Assembly (NCBI GenBank): GCA_018064685.1
Contig: JAGHUS010000080.1
Location: forward strand, 1-35,653
Origin: Bacteroidales bacterium
Lineage (GTDB): Bacteria; Bacteroidota; Bacteroidia; Bacteroidales; Bacteroidaceae
Reading direction: 5' to 3'
Length of the DNA: 35,653 nt
A model generated the notes under the pieces. That model saw only the letters and a program-made list of their open reading frames with translations, searched no databases and was not told the DNA's origin. Every line of letters begins with the position of its first letter. The first letter of the stretch is position 1. Shown piece by piece: positions 6,449-15,579 of this stretch. The position numbers and the translations under genes were made by a program.

Positions 6449-8668
6449 CTACTTCACACAATACTCCTTGACGAACGACTGGAACTGCGAGGCATTGCCA
6501 TTGAACATATTGATGTCAATCTTGCCGTTTATACCCACTACAGAACCATGCTCTGCCAATTGCCAAAGACAATGGCGCGAATAAGGACGGTATTTGCTGT
6601 AACGAGCTATCCAAACGGGACACTCGCGCAGATCGGAAGTAAGAAAAGGTGCGTATTTATCGAGAAAAGACTGATTAAAATAAAGTACGGGAGTGGTATG
6701 CGAGACGGCCTTTACAGCCGCAACCCATTCACTCATAGCCTTCACCATTGCTTCGGCACCGCCCATTGACTTTATCTGGTTTTCGTTCAACTCCACATCG
6801 AGCATTGGTGGCAGGTCGCCTACCTTCATGTCGGCCGTCTGCAAGAAGTTTTCAGCCTGTACACGACCTGGCATGATTGTCATGAAATGGTAGTGTCCAA
6901 CCAGCACACCTGCCTTACGTGCATCATCTCCGTCATCCTTACAGAATTTGTTCGTAACCGTCTGTCCCTCACTGGCCTTGATGTAGCAGAACGTGACAGG
7001 GTAGGTCTTTGACACATAGTCGTTGCGCCAAGCCTTATTGCCCAAATCCTTTATGCGAAGATAACTCCACAGTATGGGATGCACCTTATTGCCTTGCTCG
7101 TGCTGCCAACGCGAGATATCTATACCATACACACGATCGTTGGAATGCACGATGGATTCGCCCAAAAAAGAATCTTTCTGCCATGCGCCATTGCAAAGAA
7201 TACGTCCTGGAACAAGGGCTAGACCATAGCCATGACGCATGCCATCCTGCCACTGTCCCTCGTAGTACTGCCACCCTTTGAAGACACCACGACCGCTAGG
7301 ACGAAGCAGACTATCCATTGGCCCCACATAGCACTCGCTATAGGCACTGTCCAGCAATCCCACATCATAGTTTGTCCAGCGTGTGCCGTAAGGCAGTGAG
7401 TCGCCTTGCCACACTCCTTCGTAGGTATAGCCACGTTCGTCGGTGTATCGTGCAAAGCCTTGATGTGGCCGTTCGTTCTTTATCTCCAACACGTCAGAAC
7501 CATGCACCTCGCACTCGGCATAGCTGGCTCCAAAGATGCCGCCTAGCCACTGGCGGAAACTACTCCACCATGCACGGGGCGAAAGACTGAAACCTCCCTG
7601 TTCGCTCCAACCACTGGCACTGCAGACTCCACGAAGATGGGCACGTGCATCGACAATAGGAGCACCGCTCAACGTGTGAGGAAGTGGCAGGGAATCATAC
7701 ACATTGCGCATATCAACGACAATGGGAATAAACAGCGATGAATCGGACAGATTTTGTGGTTCGTGCAGATAGCCAATAGCCACTCTATCTTCATTTCCCC
7801 AACGCAAGGAAGTTGGATTGAAAACGTATGCCCCATCGGGCAGTTCGCCCGACGTCAGACGACAATGGCCTTCGTCTACGCCCTCGGCATCAAAGCAGAG
7901 CAAAGCATCCTTCTCGGTGGGACGATAATAGGCACGAATGCTACGCTTGTTCTGCAACGAAAAGGCATCCAACCGAAAAGCCTCATCGATGGCATTGCAT
8001 ATTTTCTGCACCGAATCGCGCTGCACATCGAGCACGGATCGCAATGCCAAAGCCTCGGAATAAGCGGTATCGGCCATGCTGTGAGTTTGTTCAAAATAGT
8101 CGATTTCATCGTATAAACCGTCCAGTTCAGACATACGCAATTCTGCCTTTTGGCGAAGCAACTGAAGCATGACCCGAACACTATCATGAGTGAGCGCCTC
8201 GACCGAGTCGTCAGGATGCGACCAGCATGTCTGCACATCACCACTGCGCGAAACGAAGAAGCCGGTGCAGTAGGATTTGCGCACACCCGTCAAAGGCAGT
8301 TCCTTGCCCTCGCCATAACTCAGTACCAGTTGGCGGTTGCTCTCCAGCAACACAACACCACGCACCATCCTGCCTGTAGAAACCGAGCAGAGTGTATAGG
8401 CATAGGCCAGCAACGTCCACACCACAAAGGCTGCAACACCCATCCACAGCCATTTCGGATTGATATCTCTCTTGAAAAACTTCATAGCCACAATGTCACA
8501 ACGATAAAACAAAACAGCCTCAGTCAAAGCAATTAAGGAGGGTAATAACACCACCATCCAGAAGACATCAGCTTGATTTCGCAATGCAAATATACAAATA
8601 CATTTCAAACCCACCAAGAAAATTGCGAAAGAAAACACAAAAGAGGCAAAGAGGACAAACAACCGCAT
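6449..8668 (-). CDS. Membrane trypsin-like/MORN/GH25 lysozyme fusion
   Basis: A 739-residue protein in four parts. (1) Residues 1-95 hold about three hydrophobic segments (roughly 3-28, 35-55 and 72-94). (2) Residues about 105-355 resemble a trypsin-like peptidase: T-G-F-F-V-S-R-S-G-D near 135-144, H151, D254 in K-D-A-L-L, and S334 in L-S-G-A-P-I-V-D fall where His, Asp and Ser of HtrA-type enzymes lie, with a helical insert at about 155-235. (3) Residues about 405-500 contain MORN-like Y-x-G-x-W and G-x-G repeats. (4) Residues about 511-739 are a GH25 muramidase: D517 in G-I-D-I-S, D624-x-E626, and D718 near the end. GH25 enzymes cut the MurNAc-GlcNAc bond of peptidoglycan. A membrane-tethered wall-cutting enzyme is likely. 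The GH25 part is firm; the peptidase part is inference from motif spacing and may be inactive. Confidence 0.82.
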   Translation of the reverse strand: MRLFVLFASFVFSFAIFLVGLKCICIFALRNQADVFWMVVLLPSLIALTEAVLFYRCDIVAMKFFKRDINPKWLWMGVAAFVVWTLLAYAYTLCSVSTGRMVRGVVLLESNRQLVLSYGEGKELPLTGVRKSYCTGFFVSRSGDVQTCWSHPDDSVEALTHDSVRVMLQLLRQKAELRMSELDGLYDEIDYFEQTHSMADTAYSEALALRSVLDVQRDSVQKICNAIDEAFRLDAFSLQNKRSIRAYYRPTEKDALLCFDAEGVDEGHCRLTSGELPDGAYVFNPTSLRWGNEDRVAIGYLHEPQNLSDSSLFIPIVVDMRNVYDSLPLPHTLSGAPIVDARAHLRGVCSASGWSEQGGFSLSPRAWWSSFRQWLGGIFGASYAECEVHGSDVLEIKNERPHQGFARYTDERGYTYEGVWQGDSLPYGTRWTNYDVGLLDSAYSECYVGPMDSLLRPSGRGVFKGWQYYEGQWQDGMRHGYGLALVPGRILCNGAWQKDSFLGESIVHSNDRVYGIDISRWQHEQGNKVHPILWSYLRIKDLGNKAWRNDYVSKTYPVTFCYIKASEGQTVTNKFCKDDGDDARKAGVLVGHYHFMTIMPGRVQAENFLQTADMKVGDLPPMLDVELNENQIKSMGGAEAMVKAMSEWVAAVKAVSHTTPVLYFNQSFLDKYAPFLTSDLRECPVWIARYSKYRPYSRHCLWQLAEHGSVVGINGKIDINMFNGNASQFQSFVKEYCVK

Positions 8669-8714
8669 TCATTTAGTAATAATACACACGTGCACGCGAT
8701 TTTTCAGTTCAAAA

Positions 8715-8746
8715 TTTGTTCAGTTGCAAAAAAGATTGTACCTTTA
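8715..8746 (+). promoter_or_regulatory. Promoter of the GH51 gene
   Basis: TTTG (8715-8718), 20 nt, then TACCTTTA (8739-8746), one mismatch from TAnnTTTG. The message would have a leader of about 110 nt with no obvious structure. It lies in the 197-nt divergent spacer shared with the GH25 fusion gene, for which I find no clear promoter. Confidence 0.55.
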
Positions 8747-8865
8747 CACTCGATTTGCAAGCCAAAGCACCTCGGAAACGAAAGAAACTGAGCAGAAGTT
8801 TGCGAAAGCAGAATTAAAGAAAACAAATAAATACTAACTAAACTAAATCCTAATTTAACGTAACA

Positions 8866-10845
8866 ATGAAGATTAGAAATTTGCTTCTTGGAGCTTGTCT
8901 GGCAGCCGGAGTTTCAGCATCGGCCCAGGACAACACCATCACAGTCGAGACTGCCAAGTTGGGGGCACCCGTGCAGCCCACCATGTATGGCATCTTCTTC
9001 GAGGACATCAACTATGCTGCCGACGGAGGTCTGTATGCAGAGTTGGTCATGAACCGCTCGTTCGAGTTCCCCAACCACTTTGCAGGATGGGACATCAGCG
9101 GAAAGGTAACCTTGCAGAACGACGGTCCCTTCGACAAGAATCCCCATTACGTACGTCTGGCTCCCTCGGGTCACGCACACAAGCACACCATGATCGAGAA
9201 CAGCGGTTTCTTCGGCATGGGTATCAAGAAGGGTGCCGAGTATAAGTTCAGTGTTTGGGCACGTTGCCCCGAAGGCGGCAGTTCAAAGATATGGGTTGAC
9301 CTGGTAGACAACGCTACTATGGGCGAAGACCAGAAAATAGGAAATGGCGGCGTGGAGATAAGCGGCAAGGAGTGGAAGAAGTACACCTTCACACTGAAGG
9401 CCAACAAGACCATCGAGAAGGCTCACATGCGCGTTTGGGGCGATAGCCGCGTCACCACCGACTTGGAGCACATCAGCCTCTTCCCCGTTGACACTTATAA
9501 CGGCGACGAGAACGGTATGCGCAAAGATCTGGCTCAGGCATTGTATGACATGCACCCTGGCGTATTCCGTTTCCCCGGTGGCTGCATCGTCGAGGGTACC
9601 GATCTGGAGAGCCGTTACCAGTGGAAGAACTCAGTAGGTCCCGTTGAGAACCGACCTCTGAACGAGAACCGCTGGCACTACACCTTCACCAGCCGTTACT
9701 ATCCCAACTACTTCCAAAGCTACGGCCTCGGTTTCTTCGAGTATTTCCGTCTCTCTGAGCAAATCGGCGCCGAGCCTCTGCCCGTACTGAATGTAGGTAT
9801 GGCCTGCCAGTACCAGAACGAGATTCGCGACGAGAAGAAGGTACACGTGGCTATGGACGACCTGCAGCCCTACATCGACGACTGCATCGACCTGATCGAG
9901 TTTGCCAACGGCGATCCCGCTAAGAACAAGTGGGCAAAGCTGCGTGCCGACATGGGACATCCCGCTCCCTTCAACCTGAAGTTTATCGGCGTAGGTAACG
10001 AGCAGTGGGACTACAAGGACAACAAGGCATTCTCAAAGCGTCTGAAGGTATTCATGGAGGCCATCCGCAAGGCTCATCCCGAAATAAAGATCATCGGTAC
10101 GAGCGGTCCCAACAGCGAGGGTCAGGACTTCAACCTGGGTTGGACAGCCATGAAGGAGCTGAAGGCCGACTTGGTTGACGAGCACTTCTATCGCAACATC
10201 GACTGGTTCAAGAACGAGATGAACCGCTATGACGAATACGACCGTAAGGGTCCCAAGGTATTTGCCGGTGAGTATGCCTGCCATGACCGCGGCAAGAAGT
10301 ACAACCACGCTGGTGCCAGCATCTACGAGGCAGCCTTCATGACCAACCTGGAGAAGAATGCCGACATCGTACACATGGCTACCTATGCACCTCTGTTCGC
10401 ACACGTCGAGGGTTGGCAGTGGCGTCCCGATGCCATCTGGTTCGACAACCTGCGCTCGGCCAAGACTGTCAGCTACTACGTACAGGCTCTCTATGCACAG
10501 AACAAGGGTACCAACGTACTGAACACCACTATCGCCAATCCCACTCCCAAGGGCCAGGACGGCATCTTTGCCAGCGCTGTATACGACAAGGACAAGGGCG
10601 AGGTGATAGTAAAGATTATCAACACCACCGAGAGCGCTAAGAGCGTTGACATCAAGCTGAACGGCATGAAGAGTGTCGGCTGTGTCAACACCATCACTCT
10701 GGATTGCAGCGACTACGACATGGAGAACACCGTTGACAACCCCAACGCTATCGTCCCCATGGAGGGCAGCGCCAAGGCCGAGAACGGTATCATCAAGGCT
10801 AATGTAGCCGGCAAGAACTTCGTTGTGTTCAAGGTAAAGAAATAA
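8866..10845 (+). CDS. Alpha-L-arabinofuranosidase, GH51
   Basis: This exported glycosidase releases L-arabinofuranose from arabinan or arabinoxylan. The 659-residue protein has a signal peptide (S-A-S-A then Gln21). An early G-I-F-F-E-D-I-N-Y-A-A-D-G-G-L-Y-A-E block is diagnostic for GH51. Next comes a carbohydrate-binding beta-sandwich region (about 70-205, CBM4/9-like), then the TIM barrel and a C-terminal beta domain. The acid/base is E379 in G-V-G-N-E-Q-W and the nucleophile E469 in F-A-G-E-Y-A. The start follows a good promoter. The BspA-type lipoprotein gene begins 35 nt downstream without a visible promoter, so the pair is probably co-transcribed. No SusC/SusD genes lie nearby, so this is not a classical polysaccharide-utilisation locus. 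Confidence 0.93.
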   Translation: MKIRNLLLGACLAAGVSASAQDNTITVETAKLGAPVQPTMYGIFFEDINYAADGGLYAELVMNRSFEFPNHFAGWDISGKVTLQNDGPFDKNPHYVRLAPSGHAHKHTMIENSGFFGMGIKKGAEYKFSVWARCPEGGSSKIWVDLVDNATMGEDQKIGNGGVEISGKEWKKYTFTLKANKTIEKAHMRVWGDSRVTTDLEHISLFPVDTYNGDENGMRKDLAQALYDMHPGVFRFPGGCIVEGTDLESRYQWKNSVGPVENRPLNENRWHYTFTSRYYPNYFQSYGLGFFEYFRLSEQIGAEPLPVLNVGMACQYQNEIRDEKKVHVAMDDLQPYIDDCIDLIEFANGDPAKNKWAKLRADMGHPAPFNLKFIGVGNEQWDYKDNKAFSKRLKVFMEAIRKAHPEIKIIGTSGPNSEGQDFNLGWTAMKELKADLVDEHFYRNIDWFKNEMNRYDEYDRKGPKVFAGEYACHDRGKKYNHAGASIYEAAFMTNLEKNADIVHMATYAPLFAHVEGWQWRPDAIWFDNLRSAKTVSYYVQALYAQNKGTNVLNTTIANPTPKGQDGIFASAVYDKDKGEVIVKIINTTESAKSVDIKLNGMKSVGCVNTITLDCSDYDMENTVDNPNAIVPMEGSAKAENGIIKANVAGKNFVVFKVKK

Positions 10846-10880
10846 GAAAAACAAAAAAAACTTTAATAACTAATTCGTTT

Positions 10881-11801
10881 ATGAAAAAGACATTTTTGAC
10901 CCTGGCAATGGGTATGGCTTTGACCACTGGTATGGTAATGACCAGCTGTGGTGGTGAAAAGAAGACTGAAGGCGAGCAGACAACAGAAGAGGCTGCTGGC
11001 GAAGAGAAGGCAGAGGCCAAGAAGGCACTGGAGTTGCCCGCTGACTGCAAGGTGTACGACACCAACACTATGGCTGCCGGCAAGGAGAATACCAGCGCCA
11101 ACGTGGCAATCGACAAGAAAACCGGATTTATCAGCGACGGTGCATTCGAGGGTAACGCTGCCATCGAGACTCTGTACTTCGACCACCAGATAGAGATGAC
11201 AGGTGTGGCTGGCTTCAAGGACTGCAAGAACCTGAAGGAGGTAAAGGCTGACAGCCCCATCCGCTTCGTCAGCGACAACTGCTTCGAGGGTTGTACCAGC
11301 CTGAAGGAGTTCGACGTAGAGACCCACAGCATCGGTATTTCTGGCTTCGAAGGCTGCACAAGTCTGGAGAAGGTGAACATACACAGAGGCTTCGGCGTAG
11401 ACGGAAAGGGTATCGACCCCTACTTGTTCTCACGTGCATTTGCCAACTGTACAGCATTGAAGACGGTCATCGTACCTCTCACACTCGACAAGTTCGAGGA
11501 TGATGTATTCGAGGGCTGCACAGCCATCGAAGAGCTGGCTCTCCCCTACAACTTCAACAAGCAGATCATCAAGGGCACAGCCAAGGCTAAGGGTATCAAG
11601 AAGCTTTTCGTACTCTCTATCATGCCATTCGGATTCCCCAACACCGATGCTGGCAAGGCATTCAACAAGGCTCAGTGCACAGCATACGTGCCCGATGCTC
11701 TTATCAACGACTTCAAGAACGACGCCTCATGGGCGGACTTCGCAGCCATCAAGCCTCTCAGCGAGTCTGGTTACTATGACGCTGAGGGTAACATCAAGTA
11801 A
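10881..11801 (+). CDS. BspA-type leucine-rich-repeat lipoprotein
   Basis: A 306-residue protein with a signal segment and lipobox M-T-S-C (Cys23), then a Glu/Lys-rich linker (about 26-50). After it come about six repeats of the LRR_5/BspA type, with words such as D-G-A-F-E-G-N, F-E-G-C-T-S-L-K-E and F-A-N-C-T-A-L-K-T spaced about 23 residues apart. In Bacteroidales such repeats occur on surface proteins that bind host or matrix proteins and in lipoproteins of unknown role. The ligand here cannot be told. It follows the GH51 gene by 35 nt and precedes metF by only 6 nt, so it sits in a transcript with functionally unrelated neighbours. Confidence 0.85.
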   Translation: MKKTFLTLAMGMALTTGMVMTSCGGEKKTEGEQTTEEAAGEEKAEAKKALELPADCKVYDTNTMAAGKENTSANVAIDKKTGFISDGAFEGNAAIETLYFDHQIEMTGVAGFKDCKNLKEVKADSPIRFVSDNCFEGCTSLKEFDVETHSIGISGFEGCTSLEKVNIHRGFGVDGKGIDPYLFSRAFANCTALKTVIVPLTLDKFEDDVFEGCTAIEELALPYNFNKQIIKGTAKAKGIKKLFVLSIMPFGFPNTDAGKAFNKAQCTAYVPDALINDFKNDASWADFAAIKPLSESGYYDAEGNIK

Positions 11802-11807
11802 TTTGTA

Positions 11808-12761
11808 ATGAACATTTCAGACATTATCAATAACAAACAGGGGACAGCATTCTCATTCGAGTTGCTGCCCCCTTTGAAAGGAACCGGTACGGAAAAACTC
11901 TTCCGCACCATCGAGGAATTGAATGAGTTCAATCCTCGATACATCAACATCACCACCCATCGCAGCGAATACGTCTACAATGAGGTGGAAGGTGGACTGT
12001 TGCAACGACAGCGTATACGCCGCAGACCTGGCACCATTGCCATTGCCGCCGCCATACAGAATAAATACAACATACCCGTAGTGCCACACATCGTGTGCAG
12101 TGGCAACACGCGCGAGGACCTTGAGTATATGCTGCTCGACCTGCAGTTCCTCGACATCAGCGACCTGTTGGTACTGCGTGGCGACAAAGCCAAAGAGGAT
12201 AATTCGTTCCGTCCCACAGGCGACGGACCGAAACACGCCACCGAGCTCATTGAGCAGATTAACCATTTCAACGAGGGTTTGTTCTATGACGGAACGGCCA
12301 TCAAGGTTCCAGGAAAGAAGTTCCACTACGGCGTGGCATGCTATCCTGAGAAACATGAGGAAGCCCCGAACCTGGAGAGCGACATGGCAGTGCTGAAAAA
12401 GAAGGTTGAGATGGGGGCTGAATACGCTGTAACACAGCTCTTCTACGACAACAAGAAATATTTCGAGTTTGTGGAAAGCGCCAAGGCGATGGGCATCAAC
12501 ATACCCATCATACCCGGCATCAAGCCTTTGGCCAAACTCAGTCAACTGACCGTTGTGCCCAAGACCTTCCACTGCGACCTGCCCGAGGCCCTCTACCGCG
12601 AAGCCATAAAATGCAAGACGGACGAAGAGGTGAAACAGGTGGGAATAGAATGGGCCGTAGATCAATGCAAGGAGCTTATGAAGCAAGGAGCTCCCAGTCT
12701 GCATTTCTACACCGTTTCGGCTGTAGACAGCATCAAGCTGATAGCCAAGCAGATATACTAA
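11808..12761 (+). CDS. metF: 5,10-methylenetetrahydrofolate reductase
   Basis: This FAD enzyme reduces methylene-THF to methyl-THF for methionine synthesis. The 317-residue protein matches MetF throughout. It has F-S-F-E-L-L-P-P near the N-terminus (containing the catalytic Glu), N-I-T-T-H-R, the folate/flavin strand P-V-V-P-H-I-V-C, L-L-V-L-R-G-D, the block G-V-A-C-Y-P-E-K-H, and the Q-L-F-Y-D and P-I-I-P-G-I-K-P segments. Length is normal for a bacterial MetF. The ATG lies 6 nt after the preceding stop, so translation is probably coupled to the lipoprotein. I see no SAM riboswitch or other regulatory structure upstream. Confidence 0.95.
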   Translation: MNISDIINNKQGTAFSFELLPPLKGTGTEKLFRTIEELNEFNPRYINITTHRSEYVYNEVEGGLLQRQRIRRRPGTIAIAAAIQNKYNIPVVPHIVCSGNTREDLEYMLLDLQFLDISDLLVLRGDKAKEDNSFRPTGDGPKHATELIEQINHFNEGLFYDGTAIKVPGKKFHYGVACYPEKHEEAPNLESDMAVLKKKVEMGAEYAVTQLFYDNKKYFEFVESAKAMGINIPIIPGIKPLAKLSQLTVVPKTFHCDLPEALYREAIKCKTDEEVKQVGIEWAVDQCKELMKQGAPSLHFYTVSAVDSIKLIAKQIY

Positions 12762-12825
12762 ACAACAGGAGGCTTTAAACACATTTTACCGTCAGAAGAG
12801 GGTAAAGAAAAAAGAGAAAGACATC

Positions 12826-14019
12826 ATGCAACTCAGCGACATCATAGGACAGGAAGAGGTAAAAAAACGTCTGCTCAAAGACATTGAGCACGACCGAGTG
12901 CCTCATGCAATGATGCTCTGCGGTCCACGAGGGGCAGGCAAACTACCACTGGCACTGGCATTGGCACAGATTCTGCTTTGCGAGAACGCTGGCTCGAAGA
13001 AAGAAGCAGAATCAGAGATTGACATGTTTGGCGAACCCATTCCTGCCAATCGCCAGACAGAAGCCTGCCACACCTGCAAAAGCTGCAAGATGGTAGAAGC
13101 TCTCACCCACCCCGACCTACACTTTTCGTTCCCCATCATCAAAAAGAAGAACAGTTCCACAACACCCATCTGTGACGACTATCTGAAAGAATGGAACGAG
13201 CAACTGAAAAAATCAGTCTATTTTGATATTAACGACTGGCTCGAGGACATGAAGGCCGAGAATCAGCAAGCCACATACTACGTCACCGAGAGCGACGTGC
13301 TGCTACGCAAGTTGGCCATCAAATCAAGCCAGGGAGGACGACGCGTCATCATCATCTGGTTGCCCGAACGAATGAACCAAGAGACATCCAACAAACTCTT
13401 GAAACTCATCGAGGAACCACCCTCACGCACACATTTTATTATGGTATGCGAGGAACCAGACAAGGTATTGGGCACCATTCTGAGCCGCACACAACGCATC
13501 ACAGTGCCACCACTTAGTGAAGCAGAGATAGCAACGGCACTGCAGACACTTCACGCCGTACCAGCTGAGGTGGCGGGCGAGATAGCACATGTAGCACATG
13601 GAAGCTACACCGAGGCACTGCACCGCATGCAGGCAGGCAACGAAGAAGAGGCGTATTTCGAGCTATTCGTACGGCTGATGCGACTAGCCTATATGCGCAA
13701 CATCAAGGAGTTACGTGCATGGAGCGACGAACTGGCAAGCAAAGGACGCGAGAGTCAGAAGCGTTTCCTGCAATACGCACAACGTCTCATACGCGAGAAC
13801 TTCATCTATAACTTCCACCAGCAGAACATACTGAACTATCAGCTGAAACGCGAGAGCGACTTTTCCATCAAGTTCGCACGCTTCATCAATGAGAAAAACG
13901 TCATAAAGATAATGGACGAGCTAGCTGACGCCGAAAGTGATATCGAGAGCAATGTGAATGCCAAGATGGTGTTCCTCGATTTCTCAATCAAGCTCATCGT
14001 CCTGCTCATACAAAAATAA
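12826..14019 (+). CDS. holB: DNA polymerase III clamp-loader delta' subunit
   Basis: An AAA+ family protein of 397 residues, the delta' subunit of the clamp loader that places the sliding clamp on DNA. It shows a Walker A-like G-P-R-G-A-G-K (33-39) followed by Leu rather than Ser/Thr, as in nucleotide-free delta' subunits. A zinc module is formed by C52 with C81, C84 and C87. The sensor region N-K-L-L-K-L-I-E-E-P-P and I-L-S-R-T-Q follow, with Thr where many family members have Cys in the SRC motif. A variable helical C-terminal collar follows. It is immediately followed (3 nt) by ricT; holB next to ricT is also the order in Bacillus, which supports both calls. It is separated from metF by 64 nt. 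Confidence 0.9.
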   Translation: MQLSDIIGQEEVKKRLLKDIEHDRVPHAMMLCGPRGAGKLPLALALAQILLCENAGSKKEAESEIDMFGEPIPANRQTEACHTCKSCKMVEALTHPDLHFSFPIIKKKNSSTTPICDDYLKEWNEQLKKSVYFDINDWLEDMKAENQQATYYVTESDVLLRKLAIKSSQGGRRVIIIWLPERMNQETSNKLLKLIEEPPSRTHFIMVCEEPDKVLGTILSRTQRITVPPLSEAEIATALQTLHAVPAEVAGEIAHVAHGSYTEALHRMQAGNEEEAYFELFVRLMRLAYMRNIKELRAWSDELASKGRESQKRFLQYAQRLIRENFIYNFHQQNILNYQLKRESDFSIKFARFINEKNVIKIMDELADAESDIESNVNAKMVFLDFSIKLIVLLIQK

Positions 14020-14022
14020 AAT

Positions 14023-15558
14023 ATGGAGAAAAAATATATATGCGGAGGTTGCGGCCGCGGACTTCACCGCAACGGATGTGGCCAGAGCTACCAACAGCTC
14101 AATGACTACGACTATCTGGCCGACATACCAGGAAACAACGACCTTACCGACATCGTTGAGGTGCAATTCAAGAATACACGCAAAGGGTACTATCATAACG
14201 ACAACAAACTGGATCTCGTAAAAGGAGATGTGGTGGCTGTCGAGGCTTCGCCGGGACATGACATCGGCACCGTCACCATGACAGGCAAACTGGCCATGCT
14301 GCAGATGAAAAAGGCCAACCTGAAGGCGGACGCAGAGATACGACGCGTGTACCGCAAGGTGCGCCCCACCGACATGGAGAAATACGAGGAAGCCAAGGGC
14401 AAGGAGCAATACACCATGTTCAAGAGCCGACAGATAGCCAAGAACCTGGGACTGGAGATGAAGATTGGCGATGTGGAATATCAGGGTGATGGCAACAAGG
14501 CCATCTTCTACTACATTGCCGACGGACGTGTAGACTTCCGACAGCTCATCAAGGTTCTGGCCGAGGAGTTCCGCGTACGTATCGAGATGAAACAAATTGG
14601 TGCGCGACAGGAAGCAGGCCGCATTGGTGGATTTGGTCCCTGTGGACGAGAACTGTGCTGTGCCACATGGATGAAGAACTTTGTGAGTGTCAGCACTAGC
14701 GCCGCACGCTTTCAGGATCTCTCTCTCAACCCACAGAAACTGGCCGGACAGTGTGCCAAGCTGAAATGCTGCATGAACTTCGAAGCAGATCAGTATATGG
14801 AGGCTTCACAGAAGCTACCAAGCCGTGAGGTGACATTGCACGTGGCCGATGGCGAGTTCTTCTACTTCAAGGCCGACATCCTCTCGGGAATGATCACATA
14901 CAGCTCAGACAAACGTATTGCAGCCAACCTCACAACCATCAGTGCAGAGCGTGCCAAAGAGATCATCGCTATGAACAGAAAGGGCGAGACACCCGAATCA
15001 CTGGAAGAGGGTGGCAAGCAGGAAGCTCCCAAACCTATAGACCTGGCAACACAGGACGATCTGCACCGATTTGACACTGCCAAGAAAAAGAAGAAAAAGA
15101 AGAAGAAAGGCGGTGACAAAGCACAGCGCAACGAAGAGGCTGCCAACAATAGTCAGAATGGAGAAGTGACCGCAAAGGCTGAAAAGAAAGAAAACCCCAA
15201 GGGACAAGCTGAAGGCGAAAAGAAAAACAAGACTGAAGCAGAAAACAAGAGCCAAGGCAAAGACAAAGAGGGACGCCAAGACCGCGAGCGGGAAGACGGA
15301 CGAGAAGGGCGCGAACGCAAAGAAGGACGTGACAGGAAAAATCGTCGTGAGCCCAGAGAACAAAGAGAGCCCAGAGAGAACAGGGAGCCCAGAGAGCAAA
15401 ACGGAAATAACGAAAGCGGTGACAAGCACGAAGACAGAGAGAACCGAAACCATGGTAACCGACGTCATAACAACCGCCATCACAACCGCGAGCAGAATAG
15501 TCAACCTCGAGGCCAAGAACAGAACAACCAATCTCGTGGCCAAGAGCAGAATGATTAA
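14023..15558 (+). CDS. ricT: PSP1-domain protein RicT with basic disordered tail
   Basis: A 511-residue cytoplasmic protein. Residues about 1-330 match the PSP1/YaaT (RicT) family: an N-terminal Cys cluster (C7, C10, C19), G-P-C-G-R-E-L-C-C (C207, C212, C213) and C-A-K-L-K-C-C (C244, C249, C250). In Bacillus RicT works with two small partners in an iron-sulfur complex that assists RNase Y-dependent mRNA processing; whether those partners exist here cannot be seen. From about 350 the sequence becomes low-complexity: nine lysines (354-362), then Lys/Glu/Gln-rich and Arg/Glu/Asn/His-rich stretches with E-P-R-E-Q/N repeats to the end. This tail is far longer than in Bacillus. The gene lies 3 nt after holB and 21 nt before gldH. 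Confidence 0.88.
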   Translation: MEKKYICGGCGRGLHRNGCGQSYQQLNDYDYLADIPGNNDLTDIVEVQFKNTRKGYYHNDNKLDLVKGDVVAVEASPGHDIGTVTMTGKLAMLQMKKANLKADAEIRRVYRKVRPTDMEKYEEAKGKEQYTMFKSRQIAKNLGLEMKIGDVEYQGDGNKAIFYYIADGRVDFRQLIKVLAEEFRVRIEMKQIGARQEAGRIGGFGPCGRELCCATWMKNFVSVSTSAARFQDLSLNPQKLAGQCAKLKCCMNFEADQYMEASQKLPSREVTLHVADGEFFYFKADILSGMITYSSDKRIAANLTTISAERAKEIIAMNRKGETPESLEEGGKQEAPKPIDLATQDDLHRFDTAKKKKKKKKKGGDKAQRNEEAANNSQNGEVTAKAEKKENPKGQAEGEKKNKTEAENKSQGKDKEGRQDREREDGREGRERKEGRDRKNRREPREQREPRENREPREQNGNNESGDKHEDRENRNHGNRRHNNRHHNREQNSQPRGQEQNNQSRGQEQND

Positions 15559-15579
15559 ACTCAGAAAAAGGTAACGCGC

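Noticed and set aside
8866..10845. Polysaccharide-utilisation locus around the GH51 gene
   Set aside because: No SusC/SusD pair, hybrid two-component regulator or other glycosidase is adjacent.
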